Assembly (NCBI GenBank): GCA_030431715.1
Contig: JAUIIO010000014.1
Coordinates: 39,325 to 103,324, forward strand
DNA: 64,000 bases
DNA from: a bacterium
GTDB taxonomy: Bacteria; Bdellovibrionota_C; UBA2361; RFPC01
Reading direction: 5' to 3'
Part shown: piece by piece, positions 36,205 to 45,846 of the stretch
Numbering within the stretch: the first letter of the stretch is position 1
Layout of the letters: each line of letters begins with the position of its first letter
Notes under the pieces: generated by a model
Told to the model about the DNA's origin: nothing
Databases searched by the model: none
Seen by the model: only the letters and a program-made list of their open reading frames with translations
Made by a program: the position numbers and the translations under genes

Positions 36205-37751
36205 TTGCTACACAGGCTTATTTGAAATTTAAAACGTTTCGAATTCCCAGGTCCTGGCGTGGTCTCGTCCTTGTTTACGCGGCAGAAGTAGTCTCTTTTG
36301 CGCTTGAGTTTACTTTTCATCTTATCAACAGACTCATAGTCGGGAGCTTCGCCTTCGACATCAATCTTATCGCCGTAAATACGAAGCCTTCGAATCTCAA
36401 CAGACTTATCGGATCGAAAGATCTGAGCCAGTTCGACGACAGTTTGAAGAGGTGAGATTCGGAGCGCAGCGCTACTTTCGTTGAGTTGGCGATTGAGTTG
36501 ACCATACCGTGCGCGCAGCGTGCTTATCTCAGAGCCCGGAGGGATACTTACGCTCGGAAGTACTTTAGCTGCCTGTTCACTTAGCGTTTCAGAAAGAGCC
36601 GATATGCGATATGACCTTACGCCATAAATGACACTTAGAGAGATAGAGAGACAGATAAGCAGAGCGACAAAGGGCACAATAAGTTTCTTCGATGCCTGTA
36701 TAAGCTCTTTTATCTGAGGACGATACGCATAACGCCCAGCACGTAAGTTGCACAGTAGCTTTCCCTTCGCGGTGGATGCAGCGAGCAAGAGTGAGAGGGC
36801 TGTACTAAAAGATTTTTCCTTTAAAGGCTGAATGTCAGCTAGAGGATACTGCTTTACGGACTGTTTAAAGATCTCTGCAGCCATATTTGAAAACTGCAGA
36901 TCGTCGCTGAAAACAACAATTGAGGAGAAAGAATCTTTATACCTCTTTTCAAGAGAGAGAAAGACTCGCTGATGATTTCGTAGTGCTACTGCTTTTCGCT
37001 CTTGTACTGATTTTCCCGTACCGTTTTGAGGGGGTAGGGGGATGAGGCTACTACTTCTCACTGAGTCAGCGAGATAGCTTGATGTGTAAAGGCAATCATC
37101 AGCATCAATGATAACAGTCGTATTTTTCTCGGTGAGTTCGGGAAAGAGTTCGAATACTCCGACAGGGATCTGATCATGGGTCGTAATGATAGGTGGGTCT
37201 AAGTCCACTTCTTTACAAACCGCCATGAGTTTTTCAACGTAGAGTTTGGGAATGAGTGTTACATGGATATCAAATGATCCGTTTTCAAGAGGCGTCAGGG
37301 CTTTTGAGTGTATAAAGAAATTCTCTGTAGAGAATGGCACGCGGTCTTGGACCTCTAGCTCAATAATACGCTCAATCTGACGTGGGTGCGAAAAGGGGAG
37401 CTCGAGGTTGAGCGTCAGAGTGTGGTTTGCAGGGACTACGAGTATTGAGCGATCCCAGCCGCCTTCAATCTGTGACAGGCACTCTTTCATTTGAGCAGAG
37501 AGCCATGAAAATGCATCTGAAATCTCAGCCATCTCACTATCTGCTGCCTCATCGCCCTGTTCTTCGTCCTCGTTCGAATTGATGGAGGAGGGGCTGCCAC
37601 TCAAGCTGTAGAACTCTCTGATTACGGCAAGTTTGTCAGGATCGATAGCCTGAGATGCTTCTGAAATGATGTTTAATTGACCATCGCCAACTCCAGCGAG
37701 AAGCGCCGACAGGGAGTCGTCTGTGAGTTGTAATGACAAAATCCGTTGCAT
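36201..37751 (-). CDS. gspL: T2SS protein GspL (fused actin-like and PilN-like domains)
   Basis: This 516-residue protein fits GspL: an N-terminal cytoplasmic actin-like fold (about 1-340; LELPFSHPRQIERIIELEV is the PilM/GspL block), a membrane segment (LIVPFVALLICLSISLSVIYGV near 355) and a periplasmic ferredoxin-like domain (IRRLRIYGDKIDVEGEAPDY). GspL recruits the GspE ATPase to the inner membrane and binds GspM. There is an acidic insertion (SNEDEEQGDEAADSEMAEIS) near residue 60, not seen in shorter homologues. It starts 60 bases after the stop of gspJ; gspK, which normally lies here, is absent. Confidence 0.86.
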   Translation of the reverse strand: MQRILSLQLTDDSLSALLAGVGDGQLNIISEASQAIDPDKLAVIREFYSLSGSPSSINSNEDEEQGDEAADSEMAEISDAFSWLSAQMKECLSQIEGGWDRSILVVPANHTLTLNLELPFSHPRQIERIIELEVQDRVPFSTENFFIHSKALTPLENGSFDIHVTLIPKLYVEKLMAVCKEVDLDPPIITTHDQIPVGVFELFPELTEKNTTVIIDADDCLYTSSYLADSVRSSSLIPLPPQNGTGKSVQERKAVALRNHQRVFLSLEKRYKDSFSSIVVFSDDLQFSNMAAEIFKQSVKQYPLADIQPLKEKSFSTALSLLLAASTAKGKLLCNLRAGRYAYRPQIKELIQASKKLIVPFVALLICLSISLSVIYGVRSYRISALSETLSEQAAKVLPSVSIPPGSEISTLRARYGQLNRQLNESSAALRISPLQTVVELAQIFRSDKSVEIRRLRIYGDKIDVEGEAPDYESVDKMKSKLKRKRDYFCRVNKDETTPGPGNSKRFKFQISLCSK

Positions 37752-37811
37752 ATGCCGTCAGTTTACTAAGGAGTCGCCTAATGCGCTACCGTTGCTTTTG
37801 CCATCGTTGCG

Positions 37812-38549
37812 CTACCCTGAGGCGAGCGCAACGGAGGTTGTAAAGAGTTCTTCTCGCCCAGAAGCCGAGAGAAATCCAATGGTTAGTCGGACCAAGTTTG
37901 GGAGTCTTCCTGGAGGGTCTGCCCATTCTCCTTGCCAGCTCTGTGATTCGTACGTGTAGTAGTCAAATCTAAACCTTGTAACCCGGTAGTTCAGAGGAAA
38001 TCGCACCGCTCTCTCATAAGCCTGATCGAAAGGTGTGATATCTGGGATCTCTTCTCTCACGAGTGTCCACGTGGGAGTATCGCTATCAATTCGGTACTCA
38101 TCAGGTGTCTCTACTAGTCGGTAAGAGATCTGAACTATCCCCGCATTATGATGCCCATCTGGCATAAATTGACCCGCATCAGCAGCCATAAAAGTGATAG
38201 AATCCTTTCTTTTGCCCCCGCCTGAGGTCTCATTAACACTTCGAAAGTCAAGATCGTACGAATTGGTGTTTGAGGTTGATCCTGGGCCGGGTAGGAGCCG
38301 AGAAGCGTCGGTGGCCTGCTGGAGCTCGCTCATGAGCCGCCTCAGTACAGCATTTGCTTCTTGCCTCGTTTCGCGTCGTTCCTCGAGCGTTTTTTTCATC
38401 CGGAGTATCCCGGTAAATGAGGAGTAGGTAACTGTCAAAATAACGGCAAGGATCGTTATTGAGACCAGAAGCTCAATAAGAGTAAATCCCTGTTCGTGAC
38501 ATAGGTGGTGATTTTGAAAGCTGAGAGAGTTTGGTCCTCTTTGTTTCAT
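37812..38549 (-). CDS. gspJ: T2SS minor pseudopilin GspJ
   Basis: A 245-residue prepilin: a 20-residue leader ending HEQG, then FTLIELLVSITILAVILTV, the type III signal cut by the prepilin peptidase after Gly, with Glu at +5. The C-terminal globular domain contains GspJ-like blocks (RRLMSELQQATDASRL, FPLNYRVTRFRFDYY). GspJ forms the tip of the pseudopilus with GspI and GspK. It ends 6 bases before gspI's stop side and is followed by gspL with no gspK between. Leader and order in the H-I-J series support the assignment. Confidence 0.86.
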   Translation of the reverse strand: MKQRGPNSLSFQNHHLCHEQGFTLIELLVSITILAVILTVTYSSFTGILRMKKTLEERRETRQEANAVLRRLMSELQQATDASRLLPGPGSTSNTNSYDLDFRSVNETSGGGKRKDSITFMAADAGQFMPDGHHNAGIVQISYRLVETPDEYRIDSDTPTWTLVREEIPDITPFDQAYERAVRFPLNYRVTRFRFDYYTYESQSWQGEWADPPGRLPNLVRLTIGFLSASGREELFTTSVALASG

Positions 38550-38555
38550 GGGTTC

Positions 38556-39020
38556 CTATGAAAACGGAACGAAGAAGATCGTGTGGAATTCATCACGCGG
38601 ATCTTCGCTCCAATAGACTCTAAGATCGATTTTTTTCATGAGATCCTGACCGTACTGCTCAGAGCCCCATGGTGAAATATTTAAATGAGCCGTTAGCGGA
38701 ATTCTGGGCACTTCCGACCCCGGAATAGGGGGGAGAGGAGCGCCGAGGATGTCTTCAATAAGCTCGAAGGGATCTTTTTCAGTATCTTGGTCAGGGATTG
38801 GATCGTCAGAGGTAGCCTCAATAACCTCAATAGCAGAAAGAATTTGTTTTGCCACATACATTGCGTATTTACGGTTATCATCATAGATGCTCCTTTCAGC
38901 TACTGAGGACTGTAGGCCGAGCAGAATCACAAGTGAAGCGGCAAGTAACATTAGCGAGACCATAACCTCGATCAGGGTAAATCCCTGTTCGTTAAATTTA
39001 GGAATTTCTATTTTTGCCAT
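38556..39020 (-). CDS. gspI: T2SS minor pseudopilin GspI
   Basis: A ~154-residue prepilin with leader MAKIEIPKFNEQG and the membrane helix FTLIEVMVSLMLLAASLVIL. The globular part is short and ends with the strand-rich DLRVYWSEDPRDEFHTIFFV, typical of GspI. ATG 39020 gives a normal 13-residue leader and a 23-base overlap with gspH; the ATG at 39047 would make an over-long leader and has no ribosome site. Order H-I-J agrees with T2SS operons elsewhere. Confidence 0.84.
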   Translation of the reverse strand: MAKIEIPKFNEQGFTLIEVMVSLMLLAASLVILLGLQSSVAERSIYDDNRKYAMYVAKQILSAIEVIEATSDDPIPDQDTEKDPFELIEDILGAPLPPIPGSEVPRIPLTAHLNISPWGSEQYGQDLMKKIDLRVYWSEDPRDEFHTIFFVPFS

Positions 39021-39693
39021 AGGTCCACTCAAATTCCCGATGTTCATTGTACGTTTGTGTAAGTCCTGTGAAGGGATTTACTACAATAGTGAAAGGAGCT
39101 CCGTTTGCCATGGTCAGTTGAACGACCGCAAATTCAGAGAATCCTTGGGGTGAAAACTGGATGTAAGCAGTGCCACCATCAAGTGCTACATGGTCACCTC
39201 TCATGGTACGTATCCAAGTGACCCCGGCGCCTTCAGGGAATGGGACCGGGTCGAAAAGAGAGGGGTAATCAGGAGGAGGAATCATCATGTACGTTTCGCC
39301 AAGGGATGGGTGAAGTTTGGCGTTGAGCTCAAGGGTAATGTCATCGACATCAGCCGCCACAAGAGCAGTGAGATCGTTTCGAGTCATAATATCAGACTCC
39401 ATTGCTCCAGCGCGATATGTTTGCTCTTCAAGGTTAAATTCTAACCGATAGTACCGGTGGTCTGATATGGCCTGATGATGGAGAAAACGAATAAGCTCAT
39501 TAAGCTTACGAATAGCTGCATCCTGACGCCAGAAAGCAGAAGAACCGAGATTGGTCAGAACCAAGCTGAAGGTAATTCCGATAATAGCAATGACAAGGAT
39601 AAGCTCAATGAGCGTAAATCCGCGCGCCTTATCGGTGTGCCCCCTGATGGTGTCATGAGTTCTGGTATGGCGAACTCTTGTGGTTGCAGGCAT
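38998..39693 (-). CDS. gspH: T2SS minor pseudopilin GspH
   Basis: The 231-residue prepilin has a 25-residue, Arg-rich leader ending KARG and the helix FTLIELILVIAIIGITFSLVL. The C-terminal domain contains WIRTMRGDHVALDGGTAYIQ and FAVVQLTMANGAPFTIVV, in line with GspH/FimT. GspH lies below the pseudopilus tip. GAGG stands eight bases before ATG 39693. The gene is 30 bases from gspG and overlaps gspI at its 3' end. Confidence 0.83.
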   Translation of the reverse strand: MPATTRVRHTRTHDTIRGHTDKARGFTLIELILVIAIIGITFSLVLTNLGSSAFWRQDAAIRKLNELIRFLHHQAISDHRYYRLEFNLEEQTYRAGAMESDIMTRNDLTALVAADVDDITLELNAKLHPSLGETYMMIPPPDYPSLFDPVPFPEGAGVTWIRTMRGDHVALDGGTAYIQFSPQGFSEFAVVQLTMANGAPFTIVVNPFTGLTQTYNEHREFEWTYGKNRNS

Positions 39694-39723
39694 AAAGGGG
39701 CCTCATAAAGACGCAAATCAAAC

Positions 39724-40173
39724 TTATGGGCCGTCAATAGAGAAGTCGTAGTTTACTCCTTCGCCACCTACAGCCCCGTCAGCTCCAAGGCTTGTGAGTG
39801 CATAGGAACGGTTATTGCCCTTCTTCTGGTACTGAAACTGTTCTCCCCAAGCATCAAGGAGTGCATCAGGAACATCACTTCCCTGTTCAGCTTCTAGAAG
39901 CGGAATACAGCCCGGTCCGGTAACTTCAGTACAACCGGAAAGATCATCTAGTGAGTTCGGAAGGGTATTATACATGAGTTTAAACTCGTTAACTTTTTGC
40001 TTGAGAGACTGCATCTTAAGCTTAGTCATCTTTGCTTTGGCCTGATCACCTGCACCAAACACTCGACCCATAACAAATGTCATAAGGAGGCCAAGGATTA
40101 CGATAACGACCATGATCTCAACAAGAGTAAAGGCTCTTTCGGTGAGAGCTCTTCTTTTTCTTTTATCTGTCAT
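39724..40173 (-). CDS. gspG: T2SS major pseudopilin GspG
   Basis: The ~149-residue major pseudopilin has the leader MTDKRKRRALTERA followed by FTLVEIMVVIVILGLLMTFV, then the GspG C-domain (LKQKVNEFKLMYNTLPNSL, LDAWGEQFQYQKKG, YALTSLGADGAVGGEG) with the calcium-loop type Asp/Gly region. The residue before the cleavage site is Ala (codon GCC) instead of the nearly universal Gly, while Glu at +5 is conserved. ATG 40173 gives a normal leader; ATG 40209 would add 12 residues. It starts the second T2SS block, 64+ bases after purK. Confidence 0.9.
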   Translation of the reverse strand: MTDKRKRRALTERAFTLVEIMVVIVILGLLMTFVMGRVFGAGDQAKAKMTKLKMQSLKQKVNEFKLMYNTLPNSLDDLSGCTEVTGPGCIPLLEAEQGSDVPDALLDAWGEQFQYQKKGNNRSYALTSLGADGAVGGEGVNYDFSIDGP

Positions 40174-40272
40174 ACTATATTGGACTCTTTTTCTACCGTG
40201 AATATTCATAACAAGTCGTATTCTAAAAAATATAAAGGTTATCAGCTCTTAAAGGATTATAAGAGTAACATA

Positions 40273-41406
40273 CTACTGTGTGAGGCTTTCAAAAAGCCCT
40301 AAAACTTCCTCTCTGGCGCTTCTAGAAGTGTCAGAAAGTACAGTAATATGGCCCATCTTTCTCCCGGCTCTGGCTTCGTCTTTCCCGTAAAGATGGAGAT
40401 ACGCATTTGAAGCTTTGAGTACGTGCTCAAAATTGGGAGTTTTTCCATCATTCCACAGATCTCCCAAGAGATTTATCATTGCAGCTGGCTTTCTCATTTC
40501 AGGAGAGAAGAGGGGCAGATCGGCAACGGCACGCACCTGCAGATCGAACTGGGATTGTGAATGAGACTCAATACTCATATGGCCTGAGTTGTGCGGTCTT
40601 GGAGCCATTTCATTAGCAAGGAGTCTGCCCTCGCTATCAACAAAGAACTCTACGCAGAGCACACCTTGGAGTTCTAGCCTGTCGGCGATAGTGGTTGCAT
40701 AGTCTCTTACCTGCTTTTGTTCAGTGTCGCTCAATGAGCATGGGAAAGTAGAGATGAAGAGAATGTGATCTCTGTGCTCATTTTCAAACGGACCGAGAAG
40801 GGCAGTTTCACCGCGCGCGTTTCGGGCGATAACAATAGAAACTTCTTTCGTAAGTGAAATCTTCTTTTCAAGTATGCATTCGCATGAGCCGAGTTTTTTC
40901 CATGCGGTATCAAGCTCTTCTGTGGTAGTTACCTCAATCTGTCCTTTACCATCGTATCCAGATTCTGCAGTTTTGAGTATCGCCGGAAATCCAGTTATCT
41001 CCTCTGCCGTAGTAAGATCTGATGCCAAGGTCACAGCACCGAACGGCGCAACAGGTACTCCCGCACCTTGAAAGAATGTCTTCTCACGCAAGCGATTCTG
41101 AGCCGTTGCCAGTACGGATGCACCAGGGCGAAGTTCGGTGTGTGCTGCGATATGGTCAGAGACGGAGGCCGGAACGTTCTCAAATTCAAAAGTGACGGCT
41201 GACACCTCTCGAGCAAATTTTTCAAGTGAGAGTGAATCGTCATAGCTTGCCATGATCTGATCTTCTGCGGCGTGTGCGGCAACAGAGCTTGGCTCTGGAG
41301 CAAAGACGCAGACACGAAATCCTAATGTATTTGCGGCCTGAGCGAACATCTTTCCGAGTTGTCCGCCGCCCAGTACTCCTAGGATGTTTTGATTAGGGGT
41401 TGTCAT
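40273..41406 (-). CDS. purK: N5-carboxyaminoimidazole ribonucleotide synthase (PurK)
   Basis: A 377-residue ATP-grasp enzyme that converts AIR to N5-CAIR in purine synthesis. It has the N-terminal [19 protein letters not shown]-binding [17 protein letters not shown], the acidic [20 protein letters not shown] and [10 protein letters not shown] of PurK. It overlaps purE by four bases and is followed by the second T2SS block. It acts with PurE as the usual two-step bacterial route from AIR to CAIR. Confidence 0.95.
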   Translation of the reverse strand: MTTPNQNILGVLGGGQLGKMFAQAANTLGFRVCVFAPEPSSVAAHAAEDQIMASYDDSLSLEKFAREVSAVTFEFENVPASVSDHIAAHTELRPGASVLATAQNRLREKTFFQGAGVPVAPFGAVTLASDLTTAEEITGFPAILKTAESGYDGKGQIEVTTTEELDTAWKKLGSCECILEKKISLTKEVSIVIARNARGETALLGPFENEHRDHILFISTFPCSLSDTEQKQVRDYATTIADRLELQGVLCVEFFVDSEGRLLANEMAPRPHNSGHMSIESHSQSQFDLQVRAVADLPLFSPEMRKPAAMINLLGDLWNDGKTPNFEHVLKASNAYLHLYGKDEARAGRKMGHITVLSDTSRSAREEVLGLFESLTQ

Positions 41407-41897
41407 CTGAGTTCAGAGTTCAGAACTTTGTCACGTTGTGAATTTCGAAAATCTTCAAGCTTCTTTGCGATATCAGGTCGTGTTGTGGCAAGAATTGAGG
41501 TTGCCAGATAAGCTGCGTTTTTAGCTCCGGCAGCGCCGATAGCAAGTGTTCCAACAGGTACTCCAGCAGGCATCTGAACGATTGAAAGGAGCGAATCAAG
41601 GCCACTAAGTGCCTTACTTTGTACGGGCACTCCGAGTACGGGCAGTATAGTATGAGATGCTACCATGCCCGGTAAGTGAGCTGCTCCACCAGCGCCCGCT
41701 ATAATGACTTCTAACCCCGCGTCTTTCGCATTTTTAGCGTATTCGAGCATGAGATCAGGTGTGCGGTGAGCAGAGACGACTTTACATTCGTGTGCGATCC
41801 CAAAAGAATCAAGTATCTCTGAGGCTGGTTTCATCGTTTCCCAGTCAGAGGTGCTGCCCATGATAATGCCGACAATTGGTTTTTTATCTGAATTCAT
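41403..41897 (-). CDS. purE: N5-carboxyaminoimidazole ribonucleotide mutase (PurE, class I)
   Basis: The ~164-residue protein has [20 protein letters not shown] and [15 protein letters not shown], the class I PurE substrate-binding blocks that rearrange N5-CAIR to CAIR. ATG 41897 is preceded by GAAGG at normal spacing and agrees with the family N-terminus; the ATG at 41915 is rejected. It is divergent from ribE with 71 bases between the starts, and coupled to purK by ATGA-type overlap. Confidence 0.95.
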   Translation of the reverse strand: MNSDKKPIVGIIMGSTSDWETMKPASEILDSFGIAHECKVVSAHRTPDLMLEYAKNAKDAGLEVIIAGAGGAAHLPGMVASHTILPVLGVPVQSKALSGLDSLLSIVQMPAGVPVGTLAIGAAGAKNAAYLATSILATTRPDIAKKLEDFRNSQRDKVLNSELR

Positions 41898-41968
41898 AGT
41901 ACCTTCGTATAGCATACTTTACGCTCAGAAGTCGAGAAGACGTAACGTTTCTATAGGGATAGAGGTAT

Positions 41969-42643
41969 ATGTTCACAGGTATCGTTTCAGGAATTGCTCG
42001 TGTTTCTGATCTTGTAGATAAAGAAGGGCTACGGACCTTGATCCTAGATTTTCCGACTGACGCCCTAGATTCTCTCGAGATCGGTGCCAGTGTAGCGATT
42101 GATGGGGTGTGTCTTACTGCTGCAAAGAGAGAGGGGGATACCGCCTCTTTTGATGTTATGCAGGAAACGCTCTCTTGTACAACGCTAGGCGCATTGAAAC
42201 TTGGGGATGCCGTGAACTTTGAGCGTTCAGCAAAGGCTGATGTCGAAGTTGGTGGCCATCTTCTATCAGGCCACGTTGATGGTATTGCTTCGATACTTAC
42301 TGTAGAAGCGCCAGAGAATAATTGTGTCATCACCTTTCAAGTAGCGACTCGCTGGATGAAGTACATATACCACAAGGGCTACATCGCCTTAAACGGGGCG
42401 AGCTTAACGGTGGTGGAGCCCAATAAGAATGATGGAACCTTTCGAGTACACCTCATACCGGAAACACTACGGCTGACTACTTTTAGCGATAAGAAAGTAG
42501 GAGACTCCATTAACTTTGAGATAGAGCGCCAAACACAGGTTATGGTTGATACGGTCGAAAACTTCCTTGAAGCCCGTCTTGGTGATCTTATATCTGCGCA
42601 AGTTCAAAAAGAGATTGGAACTTTAGAAAAGATTAAAGAGTAA
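41969..42643 (+). CDS. ribE: Riboflavin synthase alpha chain
   Basis: The 224-residue enzyme has the two lumazine-binding repeats: the first begins MFTGIVSGIARVSDL and carries VAIDGVCLTA, the second has SGHVDGIASI and ALNGASLTVVEP, each ending with the conserved MQETLSCTTLG and LIPETLRLTTF blocks. It turns two lumazines into riboflavin. It is the only plus-strand gene inside the T2SS region. The upstream 71 bases are too short and show no sign of an FMN riboswitch; GAGG lies before the ATG. No other rib gene is present. Confidence 0.95.
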   Translation: MFTGIVSGIARVSDLVDKEGLRTLILDFPTDALDSLEIGASVAIDGVCLTAAKREGDTASFDVMQETLSCTTLGALKLGDAVNFERSAKADVEVGGHLLSGHVDGIASILTVEAPENNCVITFQVATRWMKYIYHKGYIALNGASLTVVEPNKNDGTFRVHLIPETLRLTTFSDKKVGDSINFEIERQTQVMVDTVENFLEARLGDLISAQVQKEIGTLEKIKE

Positions 42644-42854
42644 GTCGGGCGCACCTTAGCCATGAGCTGATTGTGCTTCCGACAAAGAAGCCTCAAGTTC
42701 TCTATCGAACTCACTCCACCAAGAGCCACAGGCCCTTTTACAAGAACAATTCACGACTCACGCGTCATGGGGCGCGAAGAAACCTACGGCTCTGCAGGAG
42801 GCCCGGAAGAGTTTGACAGTTTCTGAGGCCACGATAAGAAGATGCCGGGTTGTA

Positions 42855-42902
42855 GTCATTGCGAGGAGCTGAGGCGTTAGCCGAACGACGAAGCAATCTC
42901 CC
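42855..42902 (+). repeat. REP-like palindromic repeat, copy 1
   Basis: GTCATTGCGAGGAGCTGAGG followed by CGTTAGCCGAACGACGAAGC and AATCTCC. The ends ATTGC and GCAAT can pair, and an inner GGC-gtta-GCC forms a small hairpin. The same sequence occurs twice more near 53.7 kb; the copy at 53773-53820 differs by two bases when reversed. It lies 27 bases past the stop of gspF. Confidence 0.88.
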
Positions 42903-42928
42903 CCGGGCTCGCAAATAATGTTCAGCGC

Positions 42929-44161
42929 TTAGGCAGCAACGACGTTTATAAGTTCGGTCATCGGTAGAAGTACAGAGATGACGATTACGAGGACGATTCC
43001 TCCAACGACCACAAGCATGAGCGGCTCAAGTAGTGAGGTCATGGTTTCTATCGAAGATTCGACCTCGCTCTCATAGGCATGAGCTGCCTTCATAAGCATC
43101 TTATCGACCGAACCGCTCTGTTCTCCCACGGCTATCATACGGCTGAGCATCGATGGAAGAATGCTACCTCTAGAAAGTTCGGTAGCAAGACTCTTCCCTT
43201 CGCGTACTCGTTCTTTTGTGTCTTCTAGTAATTTAACAACGTGAACATTGCCGATAACATTTCGGGTAATGTCTAGTGCTTGTAGGAGATCTACTCCACT
43301 AGTAAGGAGTGTGCCCAGAGTTCCGGCAACTCTCGCTGCCACAACCTTTACGTAGACTCTACCGACGATAGGGAGTTTAAAAAGGAGACGGTCGATATTC
43401 GCCCGGCCTTCTTTCTTCTGGTAGTAGGCCTTAAGGCTAAAAACGAGCGCTACGAGTGCCCCAAGGAGGAGCCACCAGTACGATATGATAAAATCAGAGA
43501 GAGCTATCATGATCTTTGTTGGTAGGGGCAGGGGGGTTCCTTGCTTGATAAATATCTCTACAATTCGAGGAATAACTCCTACGATGAGACCGATGATTAC
43601 GGCGGTACAAACAAAAAGCATAATAACTGGGTAAGTAAGGGCAGAGCGAACCTTTCTTCTGAGAGCCATCTGGGCCTCAAGGTGATCGGCTAGCTTCTCA
43701 AGAACCTGATCGAGTGTTCCTGAAGCCTCACCAGCCCGAATAAGGTTAATATAAAGACGCGGGAAGACTTTTGGAAATCCGCCGAGTGTTTTCGCAAGTG
43801 GGCTTCCTTCCTCAACCTTCTCTCGAACATCAACCATTACTCGTCTGAGCATAGGAGCGTCGGTTTGATCTACGAGCCCATTCAGGGCGCTGACCAAAGG
43901 CAGGCCTGCTCCAATAAGGGTAGCCAGTTGTCTGGTCGCAACGCAGAGGTCTTGGTGACTAACTCTTTCTCGCTGAGAGAAGTTTTTAAAGACGTCTTGC
44001 TTGGCAGAGATTGCTCGTTTCTTCTTCGCTTCGTTCAGTTCGGTGGGGAAGAGACCTTTTTGGCGTAGCCGTGATTTGGCCGAGCGCATGCTCTCAGCAT
44101 CAATGGAGCCTTTGGTGTGTTTTCCGCTCTTGTTTATAGCAACATAGTCATAAACAGGCAT
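42929..44161 (-). CDS. gspF: T2SS inner-membrane protein GspF
   Basis: A 410-residue protein with two homologous T2SSF domains (first ~65-190, ending FPRLYINLIRAGEASGTL; second ~270-395, with RMIAVGEQSGSVDKML) and three hydrophobic segments (AL TYPVIMLFVCTAVIIGLIVG type, YWWLLLGALVALVFSL, LMLVVVGGIVLVIVISVLL). It begins MPVYDYVAINKSGKHTKG, the typical N-terminus. GspF is the platform core that transmits GspE ATP hydrolysis. It ends the first T2SS block and is followed by 285 non-coding bases containing a REP-like repeat, then ribE on the other strand. Confidence 0.93.
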   Translation of the reverse strand: MPVYDYVAINKSGKHTKGSIDAESMRSAKSRLRQKGLFPTELNEAKKKRAISAKQDVFKNFSQRERVSHQDLCVATRQLATLIGAGLPLVSALNGLVDQTDAPMLRRVMVDVREKVEEGSPLAKTLGGFPKVFPRLYINLIRAGEASGTLDQVLEKLADHLEAQMALRRKVRSALTYPVIMLFVCTAVIIGLIVGVIPRIVEIFIKQGTPLPLPTKIMIALSDFIISYWWLLLGALVALVFSLKAYYQKKEGRANIDRLLFKLPIVGRVYVKVVAARVAGTLGTLLTSGVDLLQALDITRNVIGNVHVVKLLEDTKERVREGKSLATELSRGSILPSMLSRMIAVGEQSGSVDKMLMKAAHAYESEVESSIETMTSLLEPLMLVVVGGIVLVIVISVLLPMTELINVVAA

Positions 44162-44166
44162 GGGGC

Positions 44167-45840
44167 TTACTGTACCTCTTCATGGGTAGCAAGAATGACT
44201 TCTTCTGCTGATGTGACACCGGCTAAAACTTTATGCGCGCCATCAATCCTTAGCGTCTCAAATCCGTCTCGAATAGCTGCGTTTCGAATGGTAGTAGAGT
44301 CCATACGTTGCAGGATAAGGCTTCGGACGGTGTCATTGATAATTAGAAGTTCGTGAATACCAGTTCGTCCTGAGAAGCGTGTATTCTGACAGTGTTCACA
44401 ATCACTGGTGCCTGGTCGAAATGCACTTCTTCCCGAGGTTTCAGGTGTGTGAATTCCCAGTTCAAATAACTCTTCGTCGCTTAGCTCGGTGGGTTCCTTG
44501 CAATGCTTACAAAGTCTGCGCACAAGTCTCTGTCCCATCACAGCGAGCAAGCTTGAAGAAACGAGGAATGGCTCAATGCCCATATCGATAAGACGAGTAA
44601 TAGCTCCCGGAGCATCATTGGTATGCAGTGTTGAAAACACAAGGTGACCGGTAAGAGAAGCTTGAATAGCGATCTCAGCAGTTTCTGCATCACGAATCTC
44701 ACCGACCATGACAACATCAGGATCTTGTCGCAGGATTGCTCTGAGCCCCGATGCAAATGTGAAGTCAATCATCGGGTTTACCTGCATTTGGCCAATTCCG
44801 TCGAGCTGGTACTCGATAGGATCTTCAACGGTAAGGATATTAGAGTCTGGAGTGTTAATTCTATTGAGCGCTGCGTAGAGTGTCGTTGTTTTACCTGAAC
44901 CAGTAGGTCCAGTTACAAGAACAATTCCATTAGGCTTTCGAATTAATTTTTCAAGTCGCACAAGGTTGTGATCTCGAATACCGATCTGGTCAATCTCAAG
45001 TACGGTATTCGACTTATCGAGTAGTCTGAGCACTGATCTCTCACCAAATTGGGTGGGCACGGTTGAGACCCTTATGTCGACATCTTTTCCAGCGATTTTT
45101 AGGCCGATACGTCCATCTTGTGGGAGACGCTTTTCAGCGATGTTTAAGCCGGCCATAACTTTGAGGCGTGAAGTTATAGCTGCGTGGTGTGATTTATCCT
45201 GAGAGTCAATATCATACAGCACGCCGTCAATTCGGAATCTTACCTTGAGTTGGTTTTCAAAAGGCTCTATGTGTACATCTGAAGCACGTTCATTGTTTGC
45301 CTTAAAGATGATCGCGTTCACATAGCGCATAATCGGCGCATCGTCGTCATCAGCGTCAGTAACGTCAATTTTAAGCTGACTTTCAAAGTCGGTGCCCTCG
45401 TCCTCTTTGTTTTCAAGAGAGCTTGTTCTGGTGCTCATGAGACGAGTTCTCATAGCGTTAATAGCCTGAGTGATCTCCTCTGGCTCTGTAACGATAATTT
45501 CGAGTGGTCGCCCATAGCAGAGTTCTAGCTGGGAGAGTGCTTCGATATTTGTGGGAACGGAGGTAGCTACGATGACTTTATGTTCATCTCCGCCAATCGG
45601 AATAGAATACGTTTGACGTCCCCAGCTTCCAGCGATTCGGTCAAAGTCGCCGATCCGCAGGTCAATGGGAGGCTCTGGAGGATCGAGACGTGCTCGGTAC
45701 TCCAGACCAAGATCTTCGGCGAGTTTTTCAAGATTCTGGTCGATCTCATCCGGAGGAAGATAGTGTTCTTCCACTTCTACGAGAAATTCTTCACTTGTGA
45801 TTTCGGTTTGCTCTTGTTCCTTCTCAGTCCCTGTCTCCAT
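44167..45840 (-). CDS. gspE: T2SS assembly ATPase GspE
   Basis: The 557-residue ATPase drives pseudopilus assembly. It shows an N-terminal GspE domain, ARM-like SDVHIEPFENQLKVRFRID, Walker A GPTGSGKTTTLY, the Asp box VEDPIEYQLDGI, Walker B DPDVVMVGEIRDAET, His box HLVFSTLHTNDA and a C-terminal tetracysteine zinc module (LCKHCKE and DCEHCQN). All catalytic elements are intact. It lies 5 bases before gspF and 6 bases after gspD. Confidence 0.95.
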   Translation of the reverse strand: METGTEKEQEQTEITSEEFLVEVEEHYLPPDEIDQNLEKLAEDLGLEYRARLDPPEPPIDLRIGDFDRIAGSWGRQTYSIPIGGDEHKVIVATSVPTNIEALSQLELCYGRPLEIIVTEPEEITQAINAMRTRLMSTRTSSLENKEDEGTDFESQLKIDVTDADDDDAPIMRYVNAIIFKANNERASDVHIEPFENQLKVRFRIDGVLYDIDSQDKSHHAAITSRLKVMAGLNIAEKRLPQDGRIGLKIAGKDVDIRVSTVPTQFGERSVLRLLDKSNTVLEIDQIGIRDHNLVRLEKLIRKPNGIVLVTGPTGSGKTTTLYAALNRINTPDSNILTVEDPIEYQLDGIGQMQVNPMIDFTFASGLRAILRQDPDVVMVGEIRDAETAEIAIQASLTGHLVFSTLHTNDAPGAITRLIDMGIEPFLVSSSLLAVMGQRLVRRLCKHCKEPTELSDEELFELGIHTPETSGRSAFRPGTSDCEHCQNTRFSGRTGIHELLIINDTVRSLILQRMDSTTIRNAAIRDGFETLRIDGAHKVLAGVTSAEEVILATHEEVQ

Positions 45841-45846
45841 GTTGGC

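Noticed and set aside
41898..41968. Possible FMN riboswitch before ribE
   Set aside because: Only 71 bases lie between the divergent starts and none of the conserved FMN-aptamer segments is visible.
42790..42820. GGCCCGGAAGAG resembling the 4.5S/SRP RNA core motif
   Set aside because: The required AGCAG on the far side and the long pairing stem are missing; the gap shows no SRP-like fold.
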